NCBI GenBank assembly: GCA_027924585.1
Contig: BSBM01000068.1
Coordinates: 13,634,001 to 13,698,000, forward strand
Source of the DNA: Larix kaempferi
Taxonomy: Eukaryota; Streptophyta; Pinopsida; Pinales; Pinaceae
Length of the DNA stretch: 64,000 nucleotides
Direction: 5' to 3'
The notes beneath the pieces were generated by a model. That model did no database searches and was not told the DNA's origin. It saw only the letters and a program-made list of their open reading frames with translations. A program made the position numbers and the translations under genes. Shown here in pieces: positions 1 to 10,538 of the stretch; within the stretch, counting starts at the first letter, position 1, and each line of letters starts with the position of its first letter.

Positions 1-900
1 ATATGATAGCTATTTTCTTTGATAAAAGAATTAAATAATCCTATGGAGTATTGGTCCATTGATGAGATTACTGAAATGCAATAATTTCTTAACTAGCACT
101 TTAGAATATGACTGGGTTACCATATTCAGACAAATTTTTACTCATCCATTGTTATCGTATCATGTCATGTTTAAAGTTAGAATATATTTTGATTTGCAAC
201 TTCAATTGTAAAGGATCTGGAGTCATCAATATATACTTTTCTTATTTCTAGCAGTTATAAGGTGTACTGTCAGATACATGTCTCCTCTTAACATTTTTAA
301 GGGTTTGCATGGATTGGAAAACTATTCTTATTTCCATGATTGACAATGGAATAGTGACTATAACCTATCATGATTAAACTCGTTGAGTCTAAAGGATAAC
401 AAAAGTCTACTTGTCAATACGAGGAATCTGAGATTATTAAGAGATTGTTATTAAAATGTAACAACAAATGAAATGGACTAGAGTAACCCTAATCCAAAAT
501 TGCGAGTTATGTAACTTGAATCCTACAAGTTAAGTCACCTAAAGAAGGAATGGCAAGTCCTATACCATCTATGCAAAGCTATAGCAATTGTCATTATAGT
601 AGTAGAATTGTAAATCACTATACCCAACATCACTACACTATCTTAGAGACTTAAAAGAGATGTAATATATCTTGTCTTTTCACATGAGGCTAGGGTATAT
701 AGTGATAAGTTTTTATGAACCACTTATAGCTTAACATTACACCCTTATCCTTATAACTTTTATAATGCAAATCAATTTCCTCTATGTCTAGAATACTTCA
801 AGACTTAATTTTGAACGATATTTATATTGCATGGTTTAAATGAATATAAAGCAACGTTTTCATTATATATTATGCAAGGTTCAAAGTATTATTCTAATAT
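1..900. other. AT-rich intergenic DNA, nothing recognised
   Basis: No open frame of useful length and no recognisable retroelement motif on either strand. The stretch is AT-rich and unique-looking. Confidence 0.5.
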
Positions 901-1130
901 TTTGATTGTTTAATAGTATGACAGGTGAGCTATGGTATCGCAACCATTATGGAATATCCATGCTATGATTTTGTTCACCCCTGCTATGATTTTGTTTATC
1001 CATACTATGATTTTGTTTGAAAAAAAAAAAAAACAATTGAGAATCTTGTCGTAAGACTTTAGAACCTCGACCCATTTGCATGAAATAATTTGGATGCTAT
1101 GTGGTCGTTCCAGAGCCAGGTGTTGATGAC

Positions 1131-1155
1131 TATAAAGCCGTTGACTAAACCCTAG
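1131..1155 (+). promoter_or_regulatory. possible TATA box followed by a telo-box
   Basis: TATAAAG lies at 1131-1137 and AAACCCTAG at about 1147. A second motif in the opposite sense (CCTAGGGTTT) lies near 1331. Telo-box motifs just downstream of TATA are common in plant promoters and 5' leaders, and also occur in LTRs. The following 400 bases are pyrimidine-rich and less AT-rich than the surroundings, as expected of a transcribed leader. No linked coding region was found, so the call stays tentative. Confidence 0.3.
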
Positions 1156-1683
1156 CTTGCCATTTCTCCCTCGCCTTCGGGCTCGGTCGCTTTGTGAACC
1201 CTCCTGATCCAGGCTTTGCTGATACACTGTTGGTAGCAGCTTCCATGCTGCTTCACTCCTTCGTGCTTGTCAACTGCATTGTGTGGGGGTCATTATACAA
1301 CGTTGTTGGCGGCCATACGATTGTTGAAAACCTAGGGTTTTTCCTTTGCTATCATTACTGACCCTGTCACGGCGTGACTGTATCTCTCGGCTTGATTCTG
1401 TTAAGGCTTCCCTCGTGGAAGGTACCCTTTGCTTCTGCCAGCTCGTTCTTTCGGTGACAAGGGTGGGGGTTTACACTTATTCTGCTCGTGGTTATCAGGC
1501 CATTTACTGTGTTTGCAACTTCTTTCAATCGCTGGTAAGCTACAGAATTACTCCTTCGTTTTCCAGTTAAAAGAATTGGTTTTTAAAATAAAATTTGTAA
1601 CTGATACTATTCTGTCGTTTGCAGGTCCTGGCTCCACTTAAGGCGTGGATGGCACGAGCTTCGGCAGTTGTTTGTCTTACCTG
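1156..1683 (+). other. possible spliced leader or decayed exons
   Basis: This region has splice-like signals in order: a donor GGTAAGC at 1534-1540, an acceptor TTTGCAG ending at 1624, then a 59-base candidate exon closed by another donor GGTAAGCC at 1683. Acceptor-like TTTAACAG follows at 1820 and again at 1991. Only short open frames exist (for example 1346-1570) and none resembles a known family. It could be the 5' leader of a lost or distant gene, an old LTR, or chance. Confidence 0.25.
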
Positions 1684-1710
1684 GTAAGCCTGGTTTTCAC
1701 CATGGCGTTT

Positions 1711-2056
1711 CCTCCTTGCTGGTTGTTAGGATGGTTAGGTTTTGGTATGAGTGAGGTGACTCTGGGATCCCTCAGCTCTATTCAGTCTTGAACTGTTTGT
1801 TGTAACTAGTTCTTTAACAGGTTTACCCTGTGTTGTGAAAGTAGGTTATGGCTTCGGTCAATAATGTAATTGTTTGTCCTTCTTGCTGGTTTGTTTGGGC
1901 GGTCAAGGGTTTGGCTTTGATTAATGCGTCTCTGAGATTTCTTCGGCTCTATTCAGACTTTTAACTGCATGTTCAAATGGATTTTTAACAGGTTAAACCC
2001 TGCATTGTGTAATGATGTTGTGGTTTCGGTTAAGTTGTCATTATTCGTCTTTCTGT
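1711..2056 (+). repeat. diverged tandem duplication of about 170 bp
   Basis: Two copies share, in the same order, CTTGCTGG, a gap, CTCTATTCAG (1776 and 1947), a TTTAACAGGTT-type acceptor-like site (1820 and 1991), and a GGCTTCGG/GGTTTCGG box. Spacing between matching blocks is 167-171 bases. Divergence is roughly a quarter of positions by eye. The duplication copies the intron-end-like TTTAACAG motif. Confidence 0.6.
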
Positions 2057-2159
2057 GGTATTTAAGGGTTTTCTATAAAATAAATACTGTGTATAAAGAA
2101 AAGAAGAATGCAAAGACTGTAAGCCTGCCTGTAGATGAGGTTACGGCCTCTTGATCTTG

Positions 2160-2940
2160 TGTCCTTTACTGTACTAAAAAACAAATGTTCAGGGTTTTCA
2201 CCCAGGGTTTTGTAATATGACTTATGATAACGTTTTCCTGTACCTTTGGGCTGGTTTATTGCATGCCAATTTAAATTCTATGTTTTCATAATCACTTATA
2301 TTGTGAACTTGCGCTGCGGCTGTAGGTGAAATCAATGTCTAAATTCTTAGTATTTATTTTACTTGTAAAATCTCGAATGATAGGGTTCAATCCGAATCTT
2401 ACAGTTGAGATTTTTGTTTAGTTGCTTATTCTATTATTATGATTATGACTCTGTTGGTAATTTGAGAGTCAAGTGAAAGATATTAATATGATGTTTAAGC
2501 TCGATATTGAGCTAAATACTGTTCTGCTATTTCTTTTGTTTTTAAAACAATGACTAGTTTATTTAACTAATGATAAATTCTTCTTAATAAATTTATGTTA
2601 GGGTTTTGTACATTGATTTATTTGATAGGTGATGACTGGTTAAATTTTAACTAGGGTTTGTACCCTGAGATAGATATTCTAACTGTGGCTACAATTCTTC
2701 TGCAATGATTTTTGACCATGATATAAATACTGTAATTTTTATTGTTATATTTTACTATTGTCTCCTATGATTGTTTATTAAATTTGGTAAAACACAGAGT
2801 ATAAATATTTGGTACATAACTCTTACTTATTACTTCGTCAAGTACAAATAACTAGGTTTATAATTACGATTATAAATTATTACTACTGTGTTATTATTAT
2901 ATTTTATGTATTATAAACACATTATTAGTAATACAATAAC
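2160..2940. other. AT-rich DNA, nothing recognised
   Basis: Strongly AT-rich with runs of TTATTA-type low complexity near 2880-2950. No gene or element termini seen. Confidence 0.5.
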
Positions 2941-3798
2941 TATATTACTTCTTACTAAGGTATGCTGAAAAACACAGTAACTCTACCAAATCTATCTACT
3001 GCTATTCTGAGATACTAACTTTACTAACTAATTACTCCTCAGACATATAGAAAATAAACACATCATATATCTATTCATACTTAATAAACATAAGGAAATA
3101 AATGGCAGAACATGTTTAAGTTGTGGACAACAACATCAATGGGAGGCAGTTCCTCCCTACCAACTCTTGGAGAGTGCTCAGACATCAACTTCTCAGCACC
3201 CCCGAGCTTGCTATGGTCTCCCTGGCTGGAACTAGGTGCAGCAAAGTCAATTCTCTCAGCCCAAAAGCTATACTGGAACCAAGTTACTACAACAATCCTG
3301 CTAAAACAACTTCCTTACTGTATATCCCTCTTCCTCAATGGATTTCCTGAATAACATTCCCTGAATGAATTCTCTCCATGGAAAAATTCGAGCCCCCAGC
3401 TCTCCTCATTGAGTTCTTTTAAAGATTGCCTAGGTCTTTGTTGGGTTAACTGTCATTTAATGAGCCACCTGCTCTGATTCCACTTTTTTGGGGAATCATG
3501 ACCCCAAATATAGGGAAGTTGCTACCTGCAACTTAGGAAGTGTTTGAGGATGCTGCCACTTGTCTTTTGCCTTTCCACCTAGTTCCATCCACCAGTTTGA
3601 CCAGTAACCTCTTTTTAACAGCTCTCCCATGCTGTTGTCTCCACAATTTATTTATTAATAATAAAATATTTTGAATTACACTCCACTTCTGTTGACTCTA
3701 CTGAGTCATCCATCCCTACTTAGCGTTAAATTTAACATAATGTCTCAGGAATATAATAAAACAATTACATAATTTTTACAAAATTGGGGTCTGTGACA
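2941..3798 (-). mobile_element. probable LTR piece of a Ty3/gypsy chromovirus
   Basis: Read on the minus strand, the block begins at 3798 with TGTCACAGACCCCAATTTTG, the same style of LTR start as the gypsy element at the right of the window (TGTCACATCCCCATTTTG at 56489). Internal CCCGAGCT...CATGG-type blocks around 3200 also loosely recall that LTR. The inner boundary near 2941 is not defined and no internal region is attached. It could be a solo or truncated LTR. The small open frames at 3112-3354 are not considered genes. Confidence 0.35.
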
Positions 3799-5084
3799 CT
3801 TAGTCTACTGATGTGATTTATCCTTGGTTGTATATTATTGGGATCTATGATGATGTGGGCCATGTATAGATGCCTATTGATGATGATTGATGGTCCTACA
3901 TACTTGATGATGATATCATATGATGGACATATGATGCAGATGATGATTGATGCAGTTCAGCAGATTTATTTATTACTTCAGATCAACAGATTATGCATTG
4001 TCCATATATGGTGGACCCTACAGCTGGCCCAATAGGGAAACCCATGGTGTATGAGTACACATTCCTAGTGGATTTGGGTCTTCTGGATCCAATGAGACAC
4101 TTATCTTTCAGTTCCGGGCACTTCTGACAGTGATTGATGCAGTTTTACACTTGTTGACCAGATTTGGGGCTGATTTCCCAGCCTGAGCAGCAGGGACCAT
4201 GAATGGCCAGTTCACCTAGGGCGCTGTATGTGGAGGGGGTGGTCCAGCCACTTGTTTTTACCATTTACCCCCCCTTCTGGAGAGCCTGGTGGGATCAGAT
4301 GGACAGCGCAGATGCCCTAGGAGGCAATTTTGGCACTTTCACAGTTACCGAGGTAGTTAAAAAATGGGATAAAGTGGTCACTAAGGAATTCGATTTGGGC
4401 AATTGAGGCAAGGTTTTGGCATTTGGTTTTCATAGAGGTCTTCCAGGGTGATCTCACTATCTTCCAGCCAGTTTTCACCATGTGGGTATGCCCACATCGA
4501 TCATAGGAGGTCATTTACTGCTTGTCTGTCACAGATTTTGAGGACAGATTTGATCATTTATATTATCTTGGACATATTTTATTATTTTATTGTGCGTTGG
4601 GGATGAGCTAGTAAGGATTGATGCCTCCTAGCCCCACCATGTGCTTATTTTGTCATGTCCTAGTCATTATGAGGTGGATTTTTGTATTTTTACCCCTCTA
4701 GTGGATGACGTCATACTCCTATTGTACCATTTAGTTAGGACGTCATCATTATATTGGGTGATCCATGTGATGTATTGTTATGATTTATTATTAGCCGTTG
4801 ATTAGATCTTTTGATCTTTTAATCTTAGCCACTCATGTAAAAAGTGGTTAGGATTGTACTCTCTCCCCATCCTATTTAAGGAGGGAGCCTCTCATTCTAA
4901 AATCATCTAGAGATTTTTGGCTCTTGGCTCTTGGAATAAAATTTCTATCTTTTGGAGTACATGCTTGGATTGGAGTGGATGTTGGTTGTTTCAATTGTAA
5001 ATGCTTTTGTCCATTGCACTGGAGGATCTATTGTAGCTATCTTGCATATTTGCCATATCTTTTTTACAGGTTAAGAGGACGTTT
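3799..5084 (+). mobile_element. LTR-like block, family A, plus copy
   Basis: From about 4035 the sequence is collinear with the reverse complement of 22195-23260. Shared landmarks are GTGTATGAGTACACA near 4049, CTAGGGCGCT near 4218, CCAGCCACTTGTTT near 4243, a ruler of AATCTTAGCC...GGTTAGG, a TATA-like TATTTAA at 4873-4879, GGCTCTTGG repeats, and a polyadenylation-like AATAAA at 4935. TATA followed 60 bases later by AATAAA is LTR (U3-R) architecture. Directly downstream (about 5085-5115) is a stretch resembling a degenerate primer-binding site. Exact ends and target duplications were not identified. Confidence 0.45.
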
Positions 5085-5091
5085 TTGACAA

Positions 5092-5579
5092 GTGCGAATT
5101 GGTGGGGAGGCTTGCCCTTCAAGCTTAGAGGAAGACGTTTTGGTTAAACAGGGAGCAGTTTTGTCTTTGCACCAACTATTCTTTGCTTATCTCTTTCTTG
5201 CTTGTATCTACCCTCAATATGTTAAACTGATTGATGCTTTGCTCCTTGGTTTTGACAGGTTAGAGGGACTCATATGTGGTTTGGAAAAATCGATTTGGCA
5301 AGAGGGCTTCAAAAATTCTCCATTTGATCTTTGGCAAAAGTAATCCTCGTCTCAACTAACATTCATCTCTTCATCCAGGTATGCTCCAAAGGTATGATCT
5401 TCTTCTTCCTTGAATCATCCATAATTTCTAGATCATAAAAACCCTAATTGATTAAAACCCTTATTTTTGGTTTTTCTTAGATCTACTTAGATCTAGCCTT
5501 GCTTTTGAAGAGATATTAAGAACCCACCTCTATAGCATCCACCCCTAGTGGGATCTATAGTTTGGTGGTGATTGGGTTA
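5092..5579 (+). other. probable untranslated leader behind the family A LTR-like block
   Basis: GTGCGAATTGGTGGGGAGGC at 5092 resembles, with mismatches, the Asp-type primer-binding sites of Tat/Athila-like gypsy elements, and the family A minus copy has an equivalent (GGGCGCATTGGCTGGGGAG near 22220 read on the minus strand). An open frame at 5092-5343 has no recognisable domain, so I treat the region as leader. Confidence 0.3.
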
Positions 5580-6616
5580 AAATTGACACACTTTTCAAGG
5601 CAAAAAGCCCTCTTGAACCAAATCGCACTTCCTTGGAGAGGCTTGTTTTGGCTAGATATAGCACATGGGTAGGTGAGATCCCACTTGATTTGCAATCTAC
5701 ACACTTGATAACCTACCCCCAGACTGTTACTTTGGTAATTTCTACCTTGTGGGCATCATTCCACGTTTTAAGGGATTAAAACCCCCTTTTGAATTTCTTG
5801 GCACCTTAAAACTCAGATCTAGTAAGATCTAACCCTTGGATTGACTTGATTTTCTAGATCCACATAGATCGATGCACAAGCTACTTGGATCTACAGTTTG
5901 GTGGCCATTGGACTTGATTTGGTCCACTTAATCCACCTTTTAGCCCTCCTTGAGCAAGGTCGCACTCCCTTGGGTGAGTGAGTTTGCCCACTTTGAGGAA
6001 GTGGGTGGTTGAGATTTTTGTGGATTTGGAACGGCCATACCTTGAAACCTAGGTCTAGAGTATCATTTTGTGACGATCTGCCTCGGGGGTAGCATTCCTT
6101 GTTTTAAGGGATTGTGGTCCACTTGGGTCATTTCATGAAAACCTAGATCTAACAAGATCCAACCATTCTATCTCAATTAGCCCACTTGACTTGGCTCCTA
6201 GGTGTCCCGATCTACACTTTGACATACCTTTTGACTCCATTAGCCCATCCAACAAGGCACTAGTCCTCCTCAAAGCAAGTCGCACTCCCTTGGGAAGGTG
6301 AGTTTGCCCACTTTGAGGAAGTGGGTATTTGAGATTTATGTGGATTTGGAACGGCCATACCTTGAAACGTAGGTCTAGAGTATCCTTTTGTGACGATCTG
6401 CCTTGGGGGTAGCATTCCTTGTTTCAAGGGATTGTGGTCCACTTAGGGTCATTTAATGAAAACCTAGATCTAGCAAGATCCAACCACTCTATCCCAATTA
6501 GCCCACTTGACTTGGCTCCTAGGTGTGCCGATCTACACTTTGACATACCTTTTGACCCCATTAGCCCATCCAACAAGGCACTAGTCCTCCTCAAAGCAAG
6601 TCGCACTCCTTGGGAA
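5580..6616 (+). repeat. about 320-bp tandem repeat, three copies
   Basis: The block CGCACTCCCTTGGG recurs at 5961, 6281 and (clipped) 6602, giving a period of 320-321. An older copy begins near 5625 (CGCACTTCCTTGG). Each unit carries GAACGGCCATACCTTGAAAC, GGTCTAGAGTATC, GACGATCTGCCT and CTTGGCTCCTAGGTG. The 5961 and 6281 units are very similar; the first is clearly more diverged. Open frames inside (6419-6655 and its antisense) follow the repeat and are not genes. Confidence 0.85.
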
Positions 6617-7130
6617 TTATGTCAAACCCTAGATCCCGTACATGGGTACTCCTAAAATCAACTTATATCTATAGATCTACTAATTACATAACCTCTAGTA
6701 CCAATTGCCTCCCTTAGCTTCACCTTGTGGGTCCACTTCAAGCCATTTCACATATCCCAAGAAAGTAGGATCCACTTGTGTAGCATATGGTGATGTACCT
6801 TAATATTATACCTAATTATGTGGCCTAAATCATACATCGGTTGAAACACTAACAATCTCCCAAACCACCTTCAACCATACTTTAACATCTAGGCCCACTC
6901 AACCTTGCATTGGTTTCCGTAACTCTTCATTTACTCATTCTTAGAAACCTTTGTTTGGGTCCAATCAACTGTGATTGGTTATAGGGTCTCCCCCTAGGTC
7001 TTGTTTCACCTTGACCTAAAGCGAAGAGTGCCTAGGTTGACGTGACTCCCACCTCGCATTGGGAACTGTGGCATCTCTTGGGTCACCTCTTTAGTTGCCT
7101 GTCTCCTCTACCGTCCTGGATGGGATACCA
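6617..7130. other. no gene recognised
   Basis: Moderate base composition, no long frame, no termini or repeats seen. It lies between the leader repeat and the LINE remnant and may be the 3' flank of the latter. Confidence 0.4.
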
Positions 7131-8918
7131 CTAGGGGCAACTACAAGTTGTGTGATAACAGAACCAACATGAGCAAAGTGAGCCACCCCCCCAAGAGAAA
7201 GCCAGCGAAATAACCAGGAAAGAATCCACATGTGAACCTTCAAGAGTGAGCCAATGCCAGTCTGTCTTTAGGTAGCCATTAGGCTTCAGGAAAAAACCCA
7301 AATACCTGAAACCCTCGTCTATGTCCACCCACTTATAGGGTAATAGCTACTTTAAAGGAAGAAGGACTTCAGGATTTGAAACCTGATGAATAATAGCGGA
7401 TTTAGGGAGGCTAACTTCCATTCCCGACGCCTTGCAGAAAGTGGTGATAAGGCCACGAAAACACTACCATTCCTTCATAGTGGCTCCATCGAATAAGAGT
7501 ACATTGTCCACAAAAAGTGCATGAGTGATGAAACAAGCACTTGCCACCTTGATCCCATTAATTAAACAATTTGATTTTGCATCCTTGATTAATAGGTTGA
7601 GACCCTCAATAGCAAGAATAAACAGGTAGGGAGGTAGGGAGAGAGAGGGCACCCCTGCTGAATTCCACGGTTGCCCTCAAACTGAGCAGAGGGGGAACCA
7701 TTAACAAGAACAACAAACCTTGCTGAGGTGACATAGGCCATAATCCATCCTGTGATCTTCGAAGATAAACCGATTTGTGTAAGAATAAATCTCAGGTAAT
7801 TCCAATCCACATGGTCATAGGCTTTAACTAGGTCAAGTTTTAAAATGACAGCTTCCAGTTTCTTCGACTTGATAGAATGTATGCCCTCCTGAGCCAAACC
7901 AACCGCACCAAGAATCTGCCTTCCGGGCAGGAAGCCGAACTGTTCATCAGAGATAAACTTTCCCAAGTGAGGCTTAAGTCGCTCAGCGATGACCTTGGCA
8001 ATTATCTTGTAAATAAGATTGCATAAGGATATTGGACAGAAATCGTTGAAGTCCACCGAGTGGGGATAAGAGTAAGGTAGGTCGAGTTCATGAAAGGGGG
8101 GACCCAAGATTTGGTAAGTGATTCATCAACGGCCGCAGTAAGTTCATCTCCAAAAAGGTAAAAAAAGTGGAGATAAAATTCGACGGTCCAGCCGTCCGGG
8201 CCAAGTCTCTTATCCTTGGAAAAGCAGTTTAAAACCTCAAGAACCTCCTTTTTCTTCACAGCTTTACCAATCTCCACAGTCCTCAGGACCAAAATAATGA
8301 GGGTAATTTAACACCGTCTTCAGCTGGCAAATAAGATCAGGGGGATCCTCCTGCGAAAATATACCCTTGAAATGCACCTCCACTACCTTCTTAAGAGAAG
8401 ATTGATCACAGATCGTCCGGACATCAATAGAAAGATCCCAAATCGAGTTGTTAAGACGACCCTGATTGGAAAATTTCTAAAAGAAGAGGGTATTATTATC
8501 ACCAGCTTTTAACCAAAGAGCCCAACTCTTTTGTCGCCAGGATTCCTCCCAGAAGAGAAGGATCCTCAAACGGTTAGCTTCCAAATTAGAGAGATGAACT
8601 TTACGGTCCTCAGAAAAGAGACCATCATCCAGCTGGGTAGAGAGAGTGAGGATCTCCCTCTCCAAATCCTCACGTTCAACATGCAACAATTTCTTCTTAT
8701 CATAATCCCACCGCCGAACCTCCTTTCTCTTTGTGCCATAAGTTTTTCAAAGAAGATCCAGAAACACCTGCCGACAGTTTTTGCCAAAAATGCCTAACAA
8801 AAGAGCTGAAAGAGGGATCTTCCAACCAAGCCGAATTGAACTTGAATGGATAGTAACTATAAGTACTGTTGAAATCAAATTGAAGCCCTATGTAGATAAT
8901 CATTGGGTAGTTGTGCAT
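7131..8918 (-). pseudogene. L1-type LINE ORF2 remnant (reverse transcriptase)
   Basis: Minus-strand frames, in order from 8918: a linker typical of the end of the endonuclease region (FNSAWLED, HVERED, SWALWLKAGDNNTLFF), then reverse transcriptase blocks SKDKRLGPDGW, DFCPISLCNLIYKIIAKVIA, DEQFGFLPGRQI, LKLDLVKAYDHVDW, GIQQGCPLSPYLP and FVDN. The last replaces the usual F/Y-x-D-D active site, so catalysis would be lost. At least three frame changes separate the open pieces (8477-8689, 8002-8292, 7589-8107, 7464-7652, 7131-7328). The endonuclease and RNase H ends are missing and no poly(A) tail is visible, so both ends are truncated. Plant L1 ORF2 is normally over 1,200 residues. Confidence 0.9.
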
Positions 8919-10410
8919 ATTAATTAATAATTAAGTTTTTAACTTTTATTAAGAAATAGGTAAGTTAATGTGAAAAATTGATAATTAAGTTTTAATATTT
9001 TAATAAATTCATAATTAATATGAATCACTTTTGAAAAATGTTTTGTTAAATTTTATTATAAGTATTTTATTTTAAAATTACACAGATTCCAAAAGCCTTT
9101 AAGAAAAAAAAGTCAAGAGTTTAGAATCACAATGATTAAAAAGATTCTTGAATGAAGTTGTTATAAAACTGCGAGCATTCATTTAAAAAATAATCACAGC
9201 TATTAAAAGATTTTTGAATGAAGTTCTTATAAATTAAAGAGTTCTTTATAAAACTGCGAGTATTCATTTACAAAAATAATCACAGCTATTAAAAGATTTT
9301 TGAATGAAGTTCTTATAAATTAAAGAGCAATTTTTTTAACAAAAAGAGTGGCACTATGTAAAAGAGCAATGTAAACTTGAATAAAAACTATGTTTCAGAA
9401 TTTGTCAATATAGTGTAGGAGTATGCTACGCACTCAAATTGTCTCATTTTCAACACGGGTGAAGTTTTTTTAGAGGTATAGTTCCATATATATATATTGT
9501 AATTCAGATGATGTGAGCTGCCTTAAAATAGACTAAAATCTCAAAGGCAAAGTTTCCAACAATGGGGGTGAACCTAGATATATTTTATCAAATAAGAGAG
9601 ACAGTTTTAGTACCCTTCTCCCATCTAAAACGTGTGGAGAAGACAACTACATCAGAGAAGAGAACCTCCCTTCATAAGCGGAATCACCAAGGAAAAGAGT
9701 TGCCATAAAAACAACCAAAGTGTTAGAGGGATAAGGAGAGCCAATTAAACTCATTGCCAAACCACACACGACCCAAGATCTACCATGGAACAATAAAACC
9801 CTAGCTAAGTAGTACAATCCAACCACCACAAGATGAAAACAAAATCCATATAAGTTATTCATCACATGAGTGATCTAGTAACCAAGATTCGCCATTGGTG
9901 CCACACCCTCCAATGTCTTGTTGGACGCAGTGACTTTATCTCAATGATGGCCACACATATGATCAAGACTCAAGCGATGACTTTGTCACAATGATGGTCA
10001 CAATGATGGGCACAGATGATCAAAACTCTACCACTGGCCACAAGCCACAAATATAAACCCCAAAGAGAAGCCAAGTCATCAACCACAACTACAAGTCATG
10101 GGTACAACCTCGAGCGAGAAGCCAAGCCACTTGTCGCAACCCATGGAGAACCATACAAATAACCTCTCTCTACCCAAAGCCATGCATTAGTGTACACAAG
10201 TCACAAGTAGGTTGGATATAGTGACCCTCCTTATTTCTAGTTTAGGAGCCTTGAGATAAAGATCTTGGGGTTAGAAGCACTACCACTAAGATAATCTATA
10301 AACTAACACAATTGCTTGACTTGTGGCTTATCTATGACAGGTAAATACAAACAGTCCACAAGTCAAGTGCCACTAAATGTCCATTACCCATGCCTCAACT
10401 ACAAGTTATC
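8919..10410. other. AT-rich intergenic DNA with small local duplications
   Basis: No coding domain recognised. It contains an 85-bp tandem duplication (listed separately) and short CAATGATGG-type repeats near 9940-10020. Small open frames such as 9647-9865 have no support. Confidence 0.45.
9125..9330 (+). repeat. 85-bp tandem duplication
   Basis: TTATAAAACTGCGAG followed by ATTCATTT and AATCACAGCTATTAAAAG recurs at 9161 and 9246. The first half-copy (GATTAAAAAGATTCTTGAATG) starts near 9133. Copies are almost identical, so the duplication is recent. Confidence 0.8.
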
Positions 10411-10415
10411 TCTCT

Positions 10416-10446
<31 letters not shown>

Positions 10447-10462
10447 CACACATATATATATA
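10410..10462. repeat. compound CT/CA/TA microsatellite
   Basis: CTCTCTCACACACACACA passes into an alternating AT tract broken by a single CACACA. This is a simple sequence repeat. Confidence 0.9.
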
Positions 10463-10538
10463 TTTTATGATAGTCATTTCAAATTCAAAATCAATATATA
10501 TATATAGATTTTGAATTTGAAAAGACTACCATAAAATA
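10461..10538. repeat. 32-bp inverted repeat with 14-bp AT spacer (hairpin)
   Basis: The left arm 10461-10492 and right arm 10507-10538 are reverse complements at 30 of 32 positions, separated by an AT dinucleotide run. The arms start TATTTTATGATAGTCATTTC and end GACTACCATAAAATA. This could be a tiny palindromic MITE remnant or a cruciform-prone site. Confidence 0.85.
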
